DNA from: Zizania palustris | Lineage: Eukaryota > Streptophyta > Magnoliopsida > Poales > Poaceae | Direction of reading: 5' to 3' | DNA: 64,000 bases | Assembly: GCA_019279435.1 (NCBI GenBank) | Contig: JAAALK010000287.1 | Location: 64,793,144 to 64,857,143 of the forward strand | Part shown: positions 11,401 through 22,205 of the stretch, one piece after another | How positions within the stretch are numbered: the stretch's first letter is position 1 | How the letters are laid out: the number at the start of each line of letters is the position of its first letter | Translations under genes and position numbers: made by a program | The notes under the pieces: generated by a model | What the model was told of the DNA's origin: nothing | Database searches by the model: none | The model's input: the letters and a program-made list of their open reading frames with translations, nothing else

Positions 11401-14400
11401 ATGACTGTGTACAAAAAATTACCTAGGAAACACAATTTATTAAGAAAGGTATCTAATTGCCAATATTGTGGTGCCGCAAGGTTTCAATTCGAATCGCTAG
11501 GGTTCTGCCGTAGAAAAGGAAATATCAAGGTTCATATTCCTGATGTGCCTCCTGAGTTAAAAAAGTTGTTCACAAGTCAAGTAGATGATGATGCAAAATA
11601 TTTCAAAAAACACATACGGTACTTGAACTCTCACTTCTCTTTCACAAGCCTGGGTGTTACTTTGTATCGACAGGTTAGCACACTAGTCAGAACCGGTGTA
11701 TATACATTTCATGTGCATGATACCTTGTACCATCGTCTAGACTATCTCGTGTCAGGTTCTAAAGGACCACGTCATTTGCAACTCCACTTCTATGATACAG
11801 AAGATGATAGATTAAATCACAGGATATGAAGGTCTTCAGACCTTAATATCAATATTATCAGAAAAATATTGAGAGTGTTGCAAGACAACCCATACGTACA
11901 TACCATCAAGAGTGTTGGGGCTATGACAAACCTAGATGACTACGTGATTGAACTGAATACTAATGTAACGCCCGACCAACGAAGGTTTATAATGAGGGAT
12001 ATTATTGCTCGTGATTTACTTTCAGTATTATTATTTTATGTTCTAAATAGAGTTAGTTTTGTCCAAAACAAGTTATAACACGCCTACGACCTCACAAGTT
12101 ACTGATATATGGTCAGAAGGTAATGATCCACAGAGAAGTTTTGATCGAAGTGTGATTGTATATGCCAAAGGTGATCGCCCGGTCTATATTAAATCATATT
12201 ATGGTTGTTGACCCTATAGGTACATCGAATGATGTTTTGCACCTTTCTCAATCTAATACTAAATGTGTGTCTATTGATGATAGTTAAATTTTGTAATAGA
12301 TCATGGTGAATGCGACGATGACATACAAGAAGGTGACTACTTAAGTAGAATGGCAGAAGAAAAACAATCATCAAAGTTTGTCACCACGCGGGAATACTAT
12401 TGTTTCCTGCTGCAAGTTAGACATGACTTTTTTAACGTGTTGATATTTGGAGGCAGGATATTCCAACAATGGGTTGTTGATATGTATATCAAGATCGAGT
12501 CTATGAGACTTGATTGGTTCTCCAAACCTGAGAACCAAAAACTTTCATGAGCTGAATTATACCAGGTAAATGAAGTGCAAGTTGATATTTTACTTCTTGC
12601 GGGGGGTGCGAAGGGGCCTCAGTGAGGCGGGCCGGCTTGCGGAGGGGGCTCGGTGAGGCGGGACGGGACGGCTTGTAGAGGGGGATCATACGGGCGAGTT
12701 GCTTGCGGAGGGGGATCTGGAAGGCGGGGTGCTTGCGTAGGGGCTCGCTTAGTGGTGCAGGTGTCGGTATGCGGTGGGGGTTCGAGGTCGTTGTCGCGTC
12801 TTGCGGACGGGTGCGGAGGGGGCTCGCGTAGCAGAGCAGGTGTCGAGATGTGGAGGGGGTTCAGGGTCGTTGTCGCGTGCTGTGGATGGGTGCGAAGGGG
12901 GCTCGGTGAGGCGGGACGGCTTGCGGAGGGGGATCGATGAGGTGGGCTGCTTGCGGAGGGGGATCGGGTAGGTGAGCTGCTTAAGTAGGGGGTCGCATAG
13001 CGGTGCACGTGTCAGGATGCGGAGGGTGTTCGGGGTCGGTGTCGTGTCCTGCGGAGGGGGCTCGTGTAGCGCTGTAGGTGTCGGGATGCGGAGGGGTTTC
13101 GCTTGGTGGTGTAGGGTGTCGGGTGCGGAGGGCTTTGGGGATGTTGTCGCGGCTTGCAGATGGGTGCGAAGGGGGGCTCGCGTGGGAGGTGTGCCCTGTG
13201 AAGTGTCTCGGGTGGGGGCGGCACAATATCTGCATGAAGTATTGAAATATTTTTAAAAAAATTAGATATGGATTAAAACTACATTATTGCGATGACCTAA
13301 GTTTCGTGTTTTTTACAGGGTTCTGTGACAGTTTTCTCTACGATGATAAATATCTCCACATTAATTCCAAATATATGATCAGCTCATTATGTGTTTTTAT
13401 TGTGAATAGGGTCTAGTTGATGTAATTTCTACCGAAGAAACTAGACCGTCGGAGGTTGGCAGGGGTGATAGAGATATGCAACAAAGATTTCTCAATGCAA
13501 TGGCTATTGTCCATCGTTACGATAAACCAGATTACTTCATCACGATGACTTGCAATCCGTATTGAGAGGAGATTACAAGAAACCTTGAACCAGGACAGAA
13601 TCCATAGGATAGGCCGGACCTAGTTTCGAGAGTATATAGGGACAAATTACATGGCTTGAAAGATTTATTGATCAAGAGGAAGTATTTTGGAGAGGTTATG
13701 ACATATGTGCATGTTACAGAGTTTCAGAAGAGAGGATTTCCGCATGAACACATCTTGTTGATTATGAAGTCAGATGGCAAGTTAACAACCCCAGAAGGAT
13801 ATGACAAAGTTATTTCATCTGAAATACCAGATAAGGAGAAGTATCATGTATTGCACAATCTGGTTGTTAAGCATATGCTTCATGGACCATGTGGTGTACT
13901 AAATAGAAAGTGTGCTTGTATGGTTGATGGAGAGTGTTGTTTTCGATATCTTCGACAATTTTGTGCAGTGACATAACAAGGAAAAGATTCATATCCTTTG
14001 TATAGGAAGAGAGATGATGGGCGTCGTGTAAAAGTAAGAGGTGCAGAGTTAGTTAACAAGTGGGTGGTTCCATACAATCCTGGGTTACTTATGAGATTCA
14101 ATTCTCACATCAATGTTGAGGCATGTTCAAGCATTAAGGCTATTAAGTACATATTTAAATACGCGTACAAAGGTCACGACCGTGCTTCCTTTTTGGTCAA
14201 CCTTGCCCAAAAGGAAGGTGGAGTGATCAATGAGATTCGTTAGTACATGATGCTAGGTATATATCACCACCAGAAGTTGTACATAGGATTTCTAGGTTCC
14301 ACTTGTTTGGTGTATGCCCAGCTGTTTTGCAGCTCCACTGTCATCTTCCTAACATGCAGTCTGTCATTATTGATGAGAGGAAAGATCTGTAGGATATAAT

Positions 14401-15849
14401 CAACCAACCATCTTCCTCAATGACGACACTCATAGAGTATTTCAAGATGAACATAATCGACAGGAATGCAAGAAAGCTATTGTACAGAGAGTTTCTAGAA
14501 CACTACAGGTGGGTTTCTGGGAATAGGAAATGGCAGATGAGGAAGAGGGGAAGACAAATTGGGCGGGTTGTGTATGCGCACCCTCCTGAAGGGGAGAGGT
14601 ATTTCTTGAGAGTGCTTCTAAATCATGTTAGAGGCGCACTATCGTTTGAGGATTTAAGGACTGTTGCTCGCATCACATGCTCCACTTTTATAGAAGCATG
14701 CGAGAAGAGAGGGCTCGTAGAGACATACATGACACTCGATGATTGCTTGAGTGAGGATGCAACTTTTCAGATGCCATCTGCTTTACGAAGATTATTTGCA
14801 ACTATTCTTATATTTTGTGAGGCCATGAATATCCGTGGAATGTGGGACAAACACAAGGATTCAATGTCTGAAGATTTTAGGTGGTACAATTCTAACTCAT
14901 TGGCAGTAGAACAAATGGTGGTTAGATGCATTCGGGATTTGGTTCATTCAATGGGGAAGGATATTCGAAGTTTTGATCTTCCAACCTTAAATGATATAGG
15001 TAATTGGTAACCTTGTGCGCATAAATGTAAATCGTTTTATATGTATTTTGATGAAATAATTCACTAACACTTGTATCCTTTCGCGTTCATCAAGTGAATA
15101 TTCCGATGACGTAATGAAAGAGGTTAGAGAGGAACTTTGTTTGGGTGTAGAACAAGAACATATTGATTTATACACATCTCTTAATGAGGAGCAGCGTGGT
15201 GGATTTAATGAAATAATAGATATGTTTTTAATAACAAAGAGTCGGGTGTTTTTCATTGATGGGCCAGGAGGAACGAGTAAGAAATTCCTATACAAGGAAC
15301 TTCTTTCTAGAGTATGGTCGGAGGGATTAATAGCTATTGCAACCGCGACTTCTAGTATAGCCGCGTCAATATTGCCTAGAGGACGCACCGCATACTCGAG
15401 GTTCAAGATTCCAATAAAGCTTGACGACAATAGCATGGGCAACTTCTTAAAGAAAAGGGAGATCGCAGAGTTGCTTTGTAGAGCTTCCTTACTTATGTGG
15501 GATGAAGTCGTGATGATAAATTGTAGAGCTGTTGAGTGCCTTGATAGGTCTCTACAAGATACTATGAATTGTCTTTTGCCATTTGGTGGAAAGGTCGTGA
15601 CATTTGGTAGTGATTTCAGATGCTATATTGTTGAGATCTTATTTATGGGAAAACATAAAGAAGATACGATTGTCACATAACATGCGGGCTCAATCTGACC
15701 CATGGTTTTCAGAATACCTCCTTAGAATTGGAAATGGAACGAAAAAGATAATCAGAGATGATTATGTCTATTTGCCAGAAGATATTGTGATTTCTTCGCC
15801 CGACCTATTTGCTTTAGAGTCGGCGTCATTCGCGGGGCTAAAGAGATAA
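11401..15849 (+). pseudogene. Helitron Rep-helicase, decayed
   Basis: Broken translation of a plant Helitron RepHel protein in plus orientation. In order: N-terminal cysteine region (QYCGAARF, about 11456-11500); Helitron N-domain with REYYCFLLQVRHDFFN and GGRIFQQWVVDMYIKIES (12380-12505); Rep region with FITMTCNPY followed by a stop where tryptophan is expected (13560-13565), the HUH-type EFQKRGFPHEHILLIMK (about 13717-13770) and INVEACSSIKAIKYIFKY (14110-14165); and a PIF1-like helicase with LNEEQRGGFNEI, a degenerate Walker A GPGGTSKK (15261-15284; GK replaced by SK) and Walker B-like LMWDEVV (15490-15512). Many frameshifts and stops, an inserted GC-rich array, and loss of the C-terminal helicase make it inactive. 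In a working element it nicks and transfers single strands during rolling-circle transposition. Confidence 0.85.
12590..13240 (+). repeat. GC-rich minisatellite inserted in the Helitron
   Basis: Very GC-rich and G-biased stretch with degenerate repeats such as GCGGAGGGGGCTCG and GCAGGTGTCGGGATGCGGAG; two well-kept copies start about 78 bp apart (12758 and 12836). It interrupts the Helitron N-domain, whose translation stops at 12550 and resumes with Rep sequence at about 13420. Open frames here are low-complexity and not genes. Confidence 0.75.
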
Positions 15850-15904
15850 GGTATCATCCTTTAAAAAGGGGAATAAACCAATGTTTATGCAAAATAATTT
15901 GATG

Positions 15905-16823
15905 CAGGGTGCACGGGAAACTTACCTACGAAGTTTGAGGGTATTTCCCGAAGTTCCCCCCTCCGGATTCTCTTCGAAGATGATAGGCCAGTTGGCCATC
16001 AGAGGAGGGATGCAGAGGGCTATGAACTCATCTGCCAAATCACGCATGCTCATGCGTCGACATATGACGTCCAGTAGTTGGAGGCGTACTTGAAGCTGGC
16101 TTGGGTCTGGAGTGATGTCCGCCTCCCTCTAGTACAAGATCTCTTCCAGGGGCCCTGCCAAGACGGAGCTCACGCCCACCTCCGCATAAAACCAGCGGAG
16201 GATCCAATCAAAGTACCATTGATCATTGATGACCTTCGCTGGGAACCTATCCTGGAACTTTTTTCGGAGCTAAAAATTAATGCTCCCGAAGGCCACCAGC
16301 ATTTTCTCTCCACCAGGGCCGGAATGTGTCTTCGGCTGGCAGGAGGCTTCGTGCAAGACTATGAAGATCTCCGCTCTCCCCCTCACCCTTCGGCCCGCAA
16401 GGCCCATTCGGATATGGCCAAGCGAGCGATGGCGTTTGGGGAAAGCTGAGGGAGCTTCACGTGGTACAACTCGAGCACCTCTGCCCGGAAACTTACGGAG
16501 GGGAGCTCAAGCCCAGCTTCGAAGACCACAACCTCGCCCGCCTACGACACTGGTATGACCTCCTTCCCCAGGACCCGTACCTTCACTTCAGGTCCCAGCC
16601 ATCCAGATACTGCCTCGGCTATGGTTTTCTGCGTGCAGGTCGACTGCCCCAAGTTATATGATTGATCCAGGTATTTGGTGGAGGGCGGTCAAAGGTCTCG
16701 AGGACCGAAGGGCCAAGGGTTCTCCGAGGTTTCTACCACCGCCGTCGCTTCCGCCGCAACCATTGCTTGTTGCTGAGCCAATGTCGAGGCTGGCACGGGC
16801 ACGTTGGAACTGGTTCTCGCCAT
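15905..16823 (-). pseudogene. Antisense accessory gene of an old Tat element, exon 1 remnant
   Basis: Read on minus from an ATG at 16823 the translation starts MARTSSNVPVPASTLAQQQA, a close relative of the antisense gene at 18290 (MARTSHTTPLAASTMAQRQA). Homology continues leftwards to about 15926, where a GTAAG splice donor follows in the position of the first donor of the young copy. The frame is broken in several places. A TATA box (CTATAAAAGG on minus, about 16931-16922) lies 107 bp before the ATG, the same spacing as in the young copy. Beyond 15905 the element is cut off at the Helitron. Confidence 0.75.
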
Positions 16824-16921
16824 CAATGGATATTGGAGAGATTGAGGATGAAAATTGGAAAAGGGAAAGGTGAAATTGCGGAGAGAAGTAGGTTTCATGC
16901 CCCGAAACCGCTATTCTCTCT

Positions 16922-16933
16922 CCTTTTATAGCC
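16922..16933 (-). promoter_or_regulatory. TATA box of the old antisense gene
   Basis: GGCTATAAAAGG on the minus strand, 107 bp upstream of the ATG at 16823. The young Tat element has TTATAAAAGG 106 bp upstream of its antisense ATG. Confidence 0.6.
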
Positions 16934-17220
16934 TATGGGGTCCCTTGCGCCGTACGCCACGCGACGCCGTTTGGATTTCTTCATTTTAGGTTCAACGCTG
17001 TTATGATATATGGGGCCATCGCAGTGAAAACGTGGAACTGTCGTCTAATCTTGCGACTATTGGGCTCCCTAGAGAATAACAACTCTTTATGGGTCTAAGG
17101 GCTCCAAGAGTTAATGGTTGTTTTGGGCGACGATTGGTTGCCCGAGGCAGCCCTCCGGGTGCCTCTGGCCGAATCTTGGGTTCGGAGAGCTACCAATCTC
17201 GAAGGCATTACTACAATGGT
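16934..17220. mobile_element. 3' noncoding part of the old Tat element, left of the insertion
   Basis: No gene. Sequence between the old antisense gene and the young Tat element; the old element continues at 29082 after the insertion. The last five bases (ATGGT, 17216-17220) are one half of the target duplication. Confidence 0.55.
17216..17220. repeat. Target site duplication ATGGT, left
   Basis: Matches 29082-29086 on the other side of the element, as expected for a 5-bp staggered cut by the integrase. Confidence 0.9.
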
Positions 17221-17704
17221 TGTTGGTGTAAAAGTTACACCAACAGGTTCTTAGTAGTTAAGAACAAACAAACAAGAGGTTTGTGTCTTTAGGACAAACT
17301 TGAGCCTCCGTAAGGATAACAACTCAAGAGGTCCGAATGTATGTGTTTGAACCACTGGTTCTGGCCTCTCCTTACAAGGTACAAAGGGGGGTATTTATAG
17401 GGAGAAAGGCTAGAGGAATAGACCTATTTACCCTTATATTACAAATGACCTTCAGTATTATAAACAAGGTTATACACGGTAAAGTGCTGCAGAGTAGATG
17501 GATAAGCAGGGCATCCAATCAGTCACGTCTTCCTGCTTCGAAGCCTCCTTTCTCCTTTCGGAGGGTCCTCCGAGACTTCGCGTCGTGGCACCCTCCGATC
17601 GTGCTGACGTATCTTCGAGCATTAGTCGACCATCTTCGGGATCTTCTTAGAGCCTTCGGAGGGTTAACCTTTAAGTCGTGGAAATGAAGTAATTTCCCCC
17701 AACA
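17221..17704 (-). repeat. 3' LTR of the young Tat element
   Basis: 484 bp, same orientation as and nearly identical to 28598-29081. On minus it reads TGTTGGGGGAAATT at the start and ACACCAACA at the end, with a TATA box CCCTATAAATACCCC around 17388-17402. The end nearest 17221 is a perfect 11-bp inverted repeat around three bases (17221-17245). Confidence 0.95.
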
Positions 17705-18183
17705 GTAGCCCCTCGAATACGCCTTTCTGTAGATAACCTATTTTTTTAGAAAGAAGGCAGTATACGACAGGAACATTTTTAGTTTCGGAGACTTAAAGGG
17801 AATGCGAAGATACTATGATTTAGCCCAGAATATTAAGTCCAATATTTTAAAACGTTCGCCTCCGAATTTTGGCATAGTGAGGAAAACTCTCTGGAGCAGC
17901 ATGGCTTCGGAGCATGAGTGCTACGAGAGCAGTTGCGGAGCGCGAACGTCGTGCGGGCGGTTACGAAGTGTGGACGTCGTGCAGGCGGTTACGAAGTGTG
18001 GACGTCGTGGGGTGCCGTCAATATGACCGTTACGGCGCAAGTAGCCGTTACCCTCTGTAAAAAGAAGTAACGGTCGATTTCTTCAGCGGTTGCACGCCGT
18101 TTCACTTTCCAACCCCACCTTGTCAGCGACGGAAGCCGAACCTGCAGAGTGAAACTTCTCGAAGAGCAGTATAGGTTGTGTGG

Positions 18184-18193
18184 TTATAAAAGG
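18184..18193 (+). promoter_or_regulatory. TATA box of the antisense gene
   Basis: TTATAAAAGG lies 106 bp before the ATG at 18290 and 480 bp inside the 3' LTR. The old copy has CTATAAAAGG at nearly the same distance, so the element is kept while surrounding sequence differs. Confidence 0.6.
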
Positions 18194-18289
18194 GGGAGAA
18201 AGGGATTACTGGAAGTTTTTTACCGCATTCACCGTTCTTGCAATTCACCTTTCCCCTCAACCTTCTGCCCCTTCGAGCACTTGAGCGCA

Positions 18290-21200
18290 ATGGCGAGAAC
18301 CAGCCACACCACTCCTTTGGCGGCCAGCACTATGGCGCAGCGGCAGGCATGGGCGGCATCAGCAGCCACGGCAATGGCGGGGGGCCCGGGCGGCGGTTGG
18401 CCCAAGAACCCTCGGGCGCTCCGTCCGCCCTCCAAGAAGAAGATGGCCCAGAGCTTCGTTATTGGTCAGTCAGTGAGCACAGCGGAATCCATCGAGGAGG
18501 CGGTAGATGGGAAGTTGGGAGCCGGAATGAGGACTCGTGTCCCCGGGACAGAGTCGACTCCACGGCCTCGGCGAGGAGAAGTGGTAGTCTTCGAGGCATT
18601 CTTCGAAGCTGGCCTGGGGCTACCAGCCGTGGATTTCCTAGCAGAGGTACTAGACATGTTTCACATTACCCTGCCTCAGTTGTCTCCCAACGCAATCGTC
18701 CGCTTGGCCGTCTTTGAGTGGGCTCTTCGGGCGGAAGGATGTGAAGGGCGCTCCGAAATCTTCGCAGCAACCCACGAAGCTATCTGCCAGCCGAAGCCTC
18801 AAGATGGGCCCGGAGACTCCAAGGTGACAGTGGCTTTCGGCAGCGTCAATTTTCAGCTACGGCGGGAGCACGCTCTTCATTTCCCTGCGAAGGCCATAAA
18901 CGATCGATGGTATACAAATTGGATACTTCGGTGGTTTTACGCCGAAGTAGGAGAAGACTCCCCCCTTTCGGGCCCTCTTCAAGAAATTTGGTTCCGGAAA
19001 GAAGCGGACATCTCCCCGAACCCTAGCTTGCTCACGACGAGGCTAGGGCTGCTGGCTTCTGTGGCTCGTCGGATGAGCATGCGAGACTTGGCCGAAGAGT
19101 TCGTAGGCCTTCGGATCTCACCCCTCGGGGCCAGTTGGCCAATTTCCATCCCGCGAGCTTCGGAGGGGGACCTCCGGAACATAGGTACGTCCTTCTCCTG
19201 CGGCGTCATTTTATATGAACACATTAATTATACTTATGCTTCTTATACCTTTTCCTTTTCAGCGGCGCCTCTGGCCTTATCTCCGGACGACATAGTCCGG
19301 GCTACCGAGCGAATTCTCGGAGCCCCTTCGGTAGTCGAGAGGCAGAAGAGGCTGGAACTGGTAGGGAGTTGGGAGCGCTCGAACAGGGTGTGGAGAGCCC
19401 TCGGCATGGAGCCCCCGCCGCTTCCCGACTTCGCCCCGGCTGGAGCGGCGGCTCGCAAGAGGAAAGCAGCGGCCGAGCTCTCCAAAAAGGCTGGCAAGCA
19501 ACCTGCTCAGAAGAAGGCGGTGAAGCAGCCTTCTCACTTGACGCCTGCTTCGTCTTCTTCGTCGCCGGACGAGCGGAGCCCCACTCCCGAAGAGACAGAA
19601 GACTCCGGAGGCGCCACAGCGAAGGCCTTCGAAGATTACCTTCTGATCGACGAGGACATGGGGGAGGTTCCCACAACCCTCCCCGACAGGGAGGATGTTG
19701 ACGTCACCCTTCTGACTCCTGCGCCTGTCAACGTGCAAGTAGAGTCAAACTCTCCCTCCGGCTTGCCTGCCCCCGAAGGGGTTTCTGCGGAGGTTGTGGC
19801 CCCGTCGGACGAGACCGAGGTCAGGACTTCGGGGGATGACTTCGACAACATCCTCCGGATGTACGAAGTCCTGGAGGATCCGGCGATCCTTCCTCAAACG
19901 GCTCTTGGAGGTATTTTCCCAGAACTCCTTTCTTTTTTCATCGGCATTCGCTTGCTATCTGCAGAATATGTTAATTAACCTTGATAATTGAAACAGGTAC
20001 CTCTTCGGGTACCGAGGCCTTGGTGGTGCCTGACGTCCCTACTTCCTCGGAGACAGTCACCCGGGTGGACCCTCCGGCCCCTCTGGGGGCTCCGAGCCCG
20101 GTGACAGAGAACGTATCCTTCGGAGCGGACGATGTGCTCCCTGGGACGGAATTGGCTCCGGCCGTGGCGACCTCGACTACTGACGGCGCCTCCGACAACG
20201 TGGCTCCAGCCGGAGGTGCGGCGGCCGAAGGTCAAGATGTTCTTGCCTCTCCCCCTTTCGTGCCGGGGAGGGGTAAGAGTATCTCCAGCTTGGGCCTTCG
20301 GGTTGATCAAGCAGCGCCCTCCGTCGGCAACTCAGAGGACGAGGCCGCCGAGGACGACACCCGGGCCTTGTCTTGGCTCCCTCTTCTGGCTCCTTTCTTG
20401 GAGCATCGGAGCGGCCTTCGAAGGCTACTGGAGCCCCTGGCTGAGAGAAGCCAGGATATTGCCAATTCGGAGTTGATCTCCGCTTTGAGCGAAGTTAGGG
20501 CTTCGAGCCTCAACACGGCCCTCGAAAGGGCTGCCCTACAGGTATGAAAAAGACACCGCAGTTGTTGTATTTTAACGATCGAAGCTTCTTTAGTACTTAC
20601 TTTGTTTTCCTTGCAGCAATTCGCCCTTGCTAGAGCGGCAGCGACTTCTAGTGAGGTCGAAATTAACCGACTCAACCGGAAGGTTACAGCTCTTCAAACA
20701 GCCCTCGACGAGTCTACCGGGAGGTCTCTTCGGCTGAATGAGGAACTTTTGGAAGAGCGGAAGGCCAAAGCCGCGTCTGACGAAGCCTCTGAAGCCCTTC
20801 GCTCTCATGCCGAAGAAGTCGAAGCTGAACAAGTGGTTCTCCGTGCGGAGGTCGAGAGGCTTCGCCAAGAAGCGGCTGCTTCGAACGGCCGTATGGTTGA
20901 ACTTCAAGGGGCTCTTAGCCAGGTAATGGCTCAGAAGAGTTCCTTGATGCTCCGGGTGGCCGCGTTGGACGCAACGGTTGCAAGCCTGGAAGCAGCAGAT
21001 AAAAAGAACTCTAGTACTGCTGATCGTACCTTGGAAGCTCTTCAGGGTACGTTAGAGTACTTTGGCACCATGTGCCCCTCGACTTCTGCTACAACCTTCG
21101 AGCCGCTCGACCGGAAGCTGACGAGGATCCAGGTAGCTTCGTCGCTGATGAAGAATTCCGGGGTACGGTACGGAGAGATCTCCGGACAGTGCGCCGGCAT

Positions 21201-22020
21201 CGGGGTTCTTCGCCACCTCGAAACTCTTCGGGTTCCCCTTGCTCCGGTTGGTGGTTCGTCTCCTGGAGGCTTCGCGGATGATGACCTGCTGCGGCCGTCT
21301 CCGGAGGTGGCTTCGGCGTGGGAAGCTTTCCGATCAGTATGGAAGGCGGACCACAAGGTTGCTGCTAAGGCTTGGATCGACGAGGCCCGCCGGCAGAAGC
21401 AGGCTCAGGCGAAGCCACCACTCCCGACTTCGCCAACGCCTTCGGTCCCAGCTCCGCCAACCGACCCGCAGGTCTAGCTGCTTAGGGCTGTTGTGTACCT
21501 GTGGTCTTGTAAACTTTGTTTAATTAATGAGAAAGTTATAAACAGTACTTGTCTTGGGTGTTCTTCTCTTTTTTAGGTTCTGTCATGCCCTTCGAGCCCT
21601 GACTTCGTACTTTTGGAAACTACTGCTGAGCTTCGAACGGAGTGGGCAGTTCTTGAGAGTTTGAGGCCTTATCGCCGCTCTCGCTTTTCTGTTCCTCGCG
21701 GAGACGGGGGGGAAGTTACCCTTGAAGTACGAAGGGATGTTTTGTCTTACATTAAAGAGGAAGAACAGGAAGGGGGGTCTTCGTCCTCCGAGCCTGTTGA
21801 CTGGTCCGATTCGGAGTACCAAGCTGGAAATCTTGCCGAGGTTGGCTCCGAAAGGCTCTTGTCGTGGGCCGAACTTCAAGAGGAGCAGAAGAAGCTGCGA
21901 GCCTCGAAGAAAAAGAGAAGTTCACGGCCTAAAAAGACTTCAAGCTCCGAAGGGCAAAGTAGCCGCAGGGGTCGAAAGGGCCTCCGTTTTTATTTGGGTC
22001 TAGATAGCAATTTTTCCTGA
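18290..22020 (+). CDS. Spliced antisense accessory gene of the Tat element (predicted 1128 aa)
   Basis: Five exons fit: 18290-19184, 19263-19910, 19997-20541, 20617-21471 and 21577-22020, with GT-AG borders and consistent phases (1, 1, 0, 0), giving 1129 codons with the stop. Introns are 78-105 bp, typical of plants. Residues about 98-223 (FEAFFEAGLGLPAVDFLAEV, then NAIVRLAVFEWALRAEG) resemble the plant domain called putative gypsy type transposon (Pfam Transposase_28), from memory. Then come lysine-rich stretches (about 360-390, possible nuclear signal), an acidic proline/serine linker, a long coiled coil (about 700-850), and a last exon with EPVDWSDSE and GLDSNFS at the end. It runs against pol and converges on it. 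The start matches the old copy at 16823. Tat elements are known to carry extra, sometimes antisense, genes; the function is not known. Confidence 0.75.
19185..19262 (+). other. Intron 1 of the antisense gene
   Basis: GTACGT donor and TTTTCAG acceptor with an AT-rich body (78 bp). Its length is a multiple of three and it holds no stop, so it can also be read through, adding 26 hydrophobic, tyrosine-rich residues unlike the flanks. The donor position is kept in the old copy near 15925. Confidence 0.65.
19911..19996 (+). other. Intron 2 of the antisense gene
   Basis: GTATTT donor and GAAACAG acceptor. It holds in-frame stops near 19978 and moves the reading from one frame to another with the codon split after its first base. 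Confidence 0.65.
20542..20616 (+). other. Intron 3 of the antisense gene
   Basis: GTATGA donor (with an immediate stop if unspliced) and a pyrimidine-rich CCTTGCAG acceptor. It joins CAG to CAA in phase 0 and leads into the coiled-coil exon. Confidence 0.7.
21472..21576 (+). other. Intron 4 of the antisense gene
   Basis: The exon ends CAG and the intron starts GTCTAG, which would stop translation if retained. The acceptor CTTTTTTAG precedes GTTCTGTCATGC, and the joined frame runs into the conserved last exon. Retention would give a product lacking the last 147 residues. Confidence 0.65.
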
Positions 22021-22205
22021 TGTATGAATATAATATTTTAATGTGGAATGCTTCGACAGCATGCTGTGTGACTCCTATCCTCCTACCCCTCTTGTGGGTG
22101 GCGGAGCTTTTATTTATATAATGGTTCGGTAGGCACAATGATTGCTTGAGCACCTGCATGCTTCGAATTTTGCACATGTCACACTCGATAAGTTAGACAA
22201 AAAAT

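Noticed and set aside
12619..13256. Proline/serine/histidine-rich frames on minus in the Helitron region
   Set aside because: Shadow of the G-rich minisatellite.
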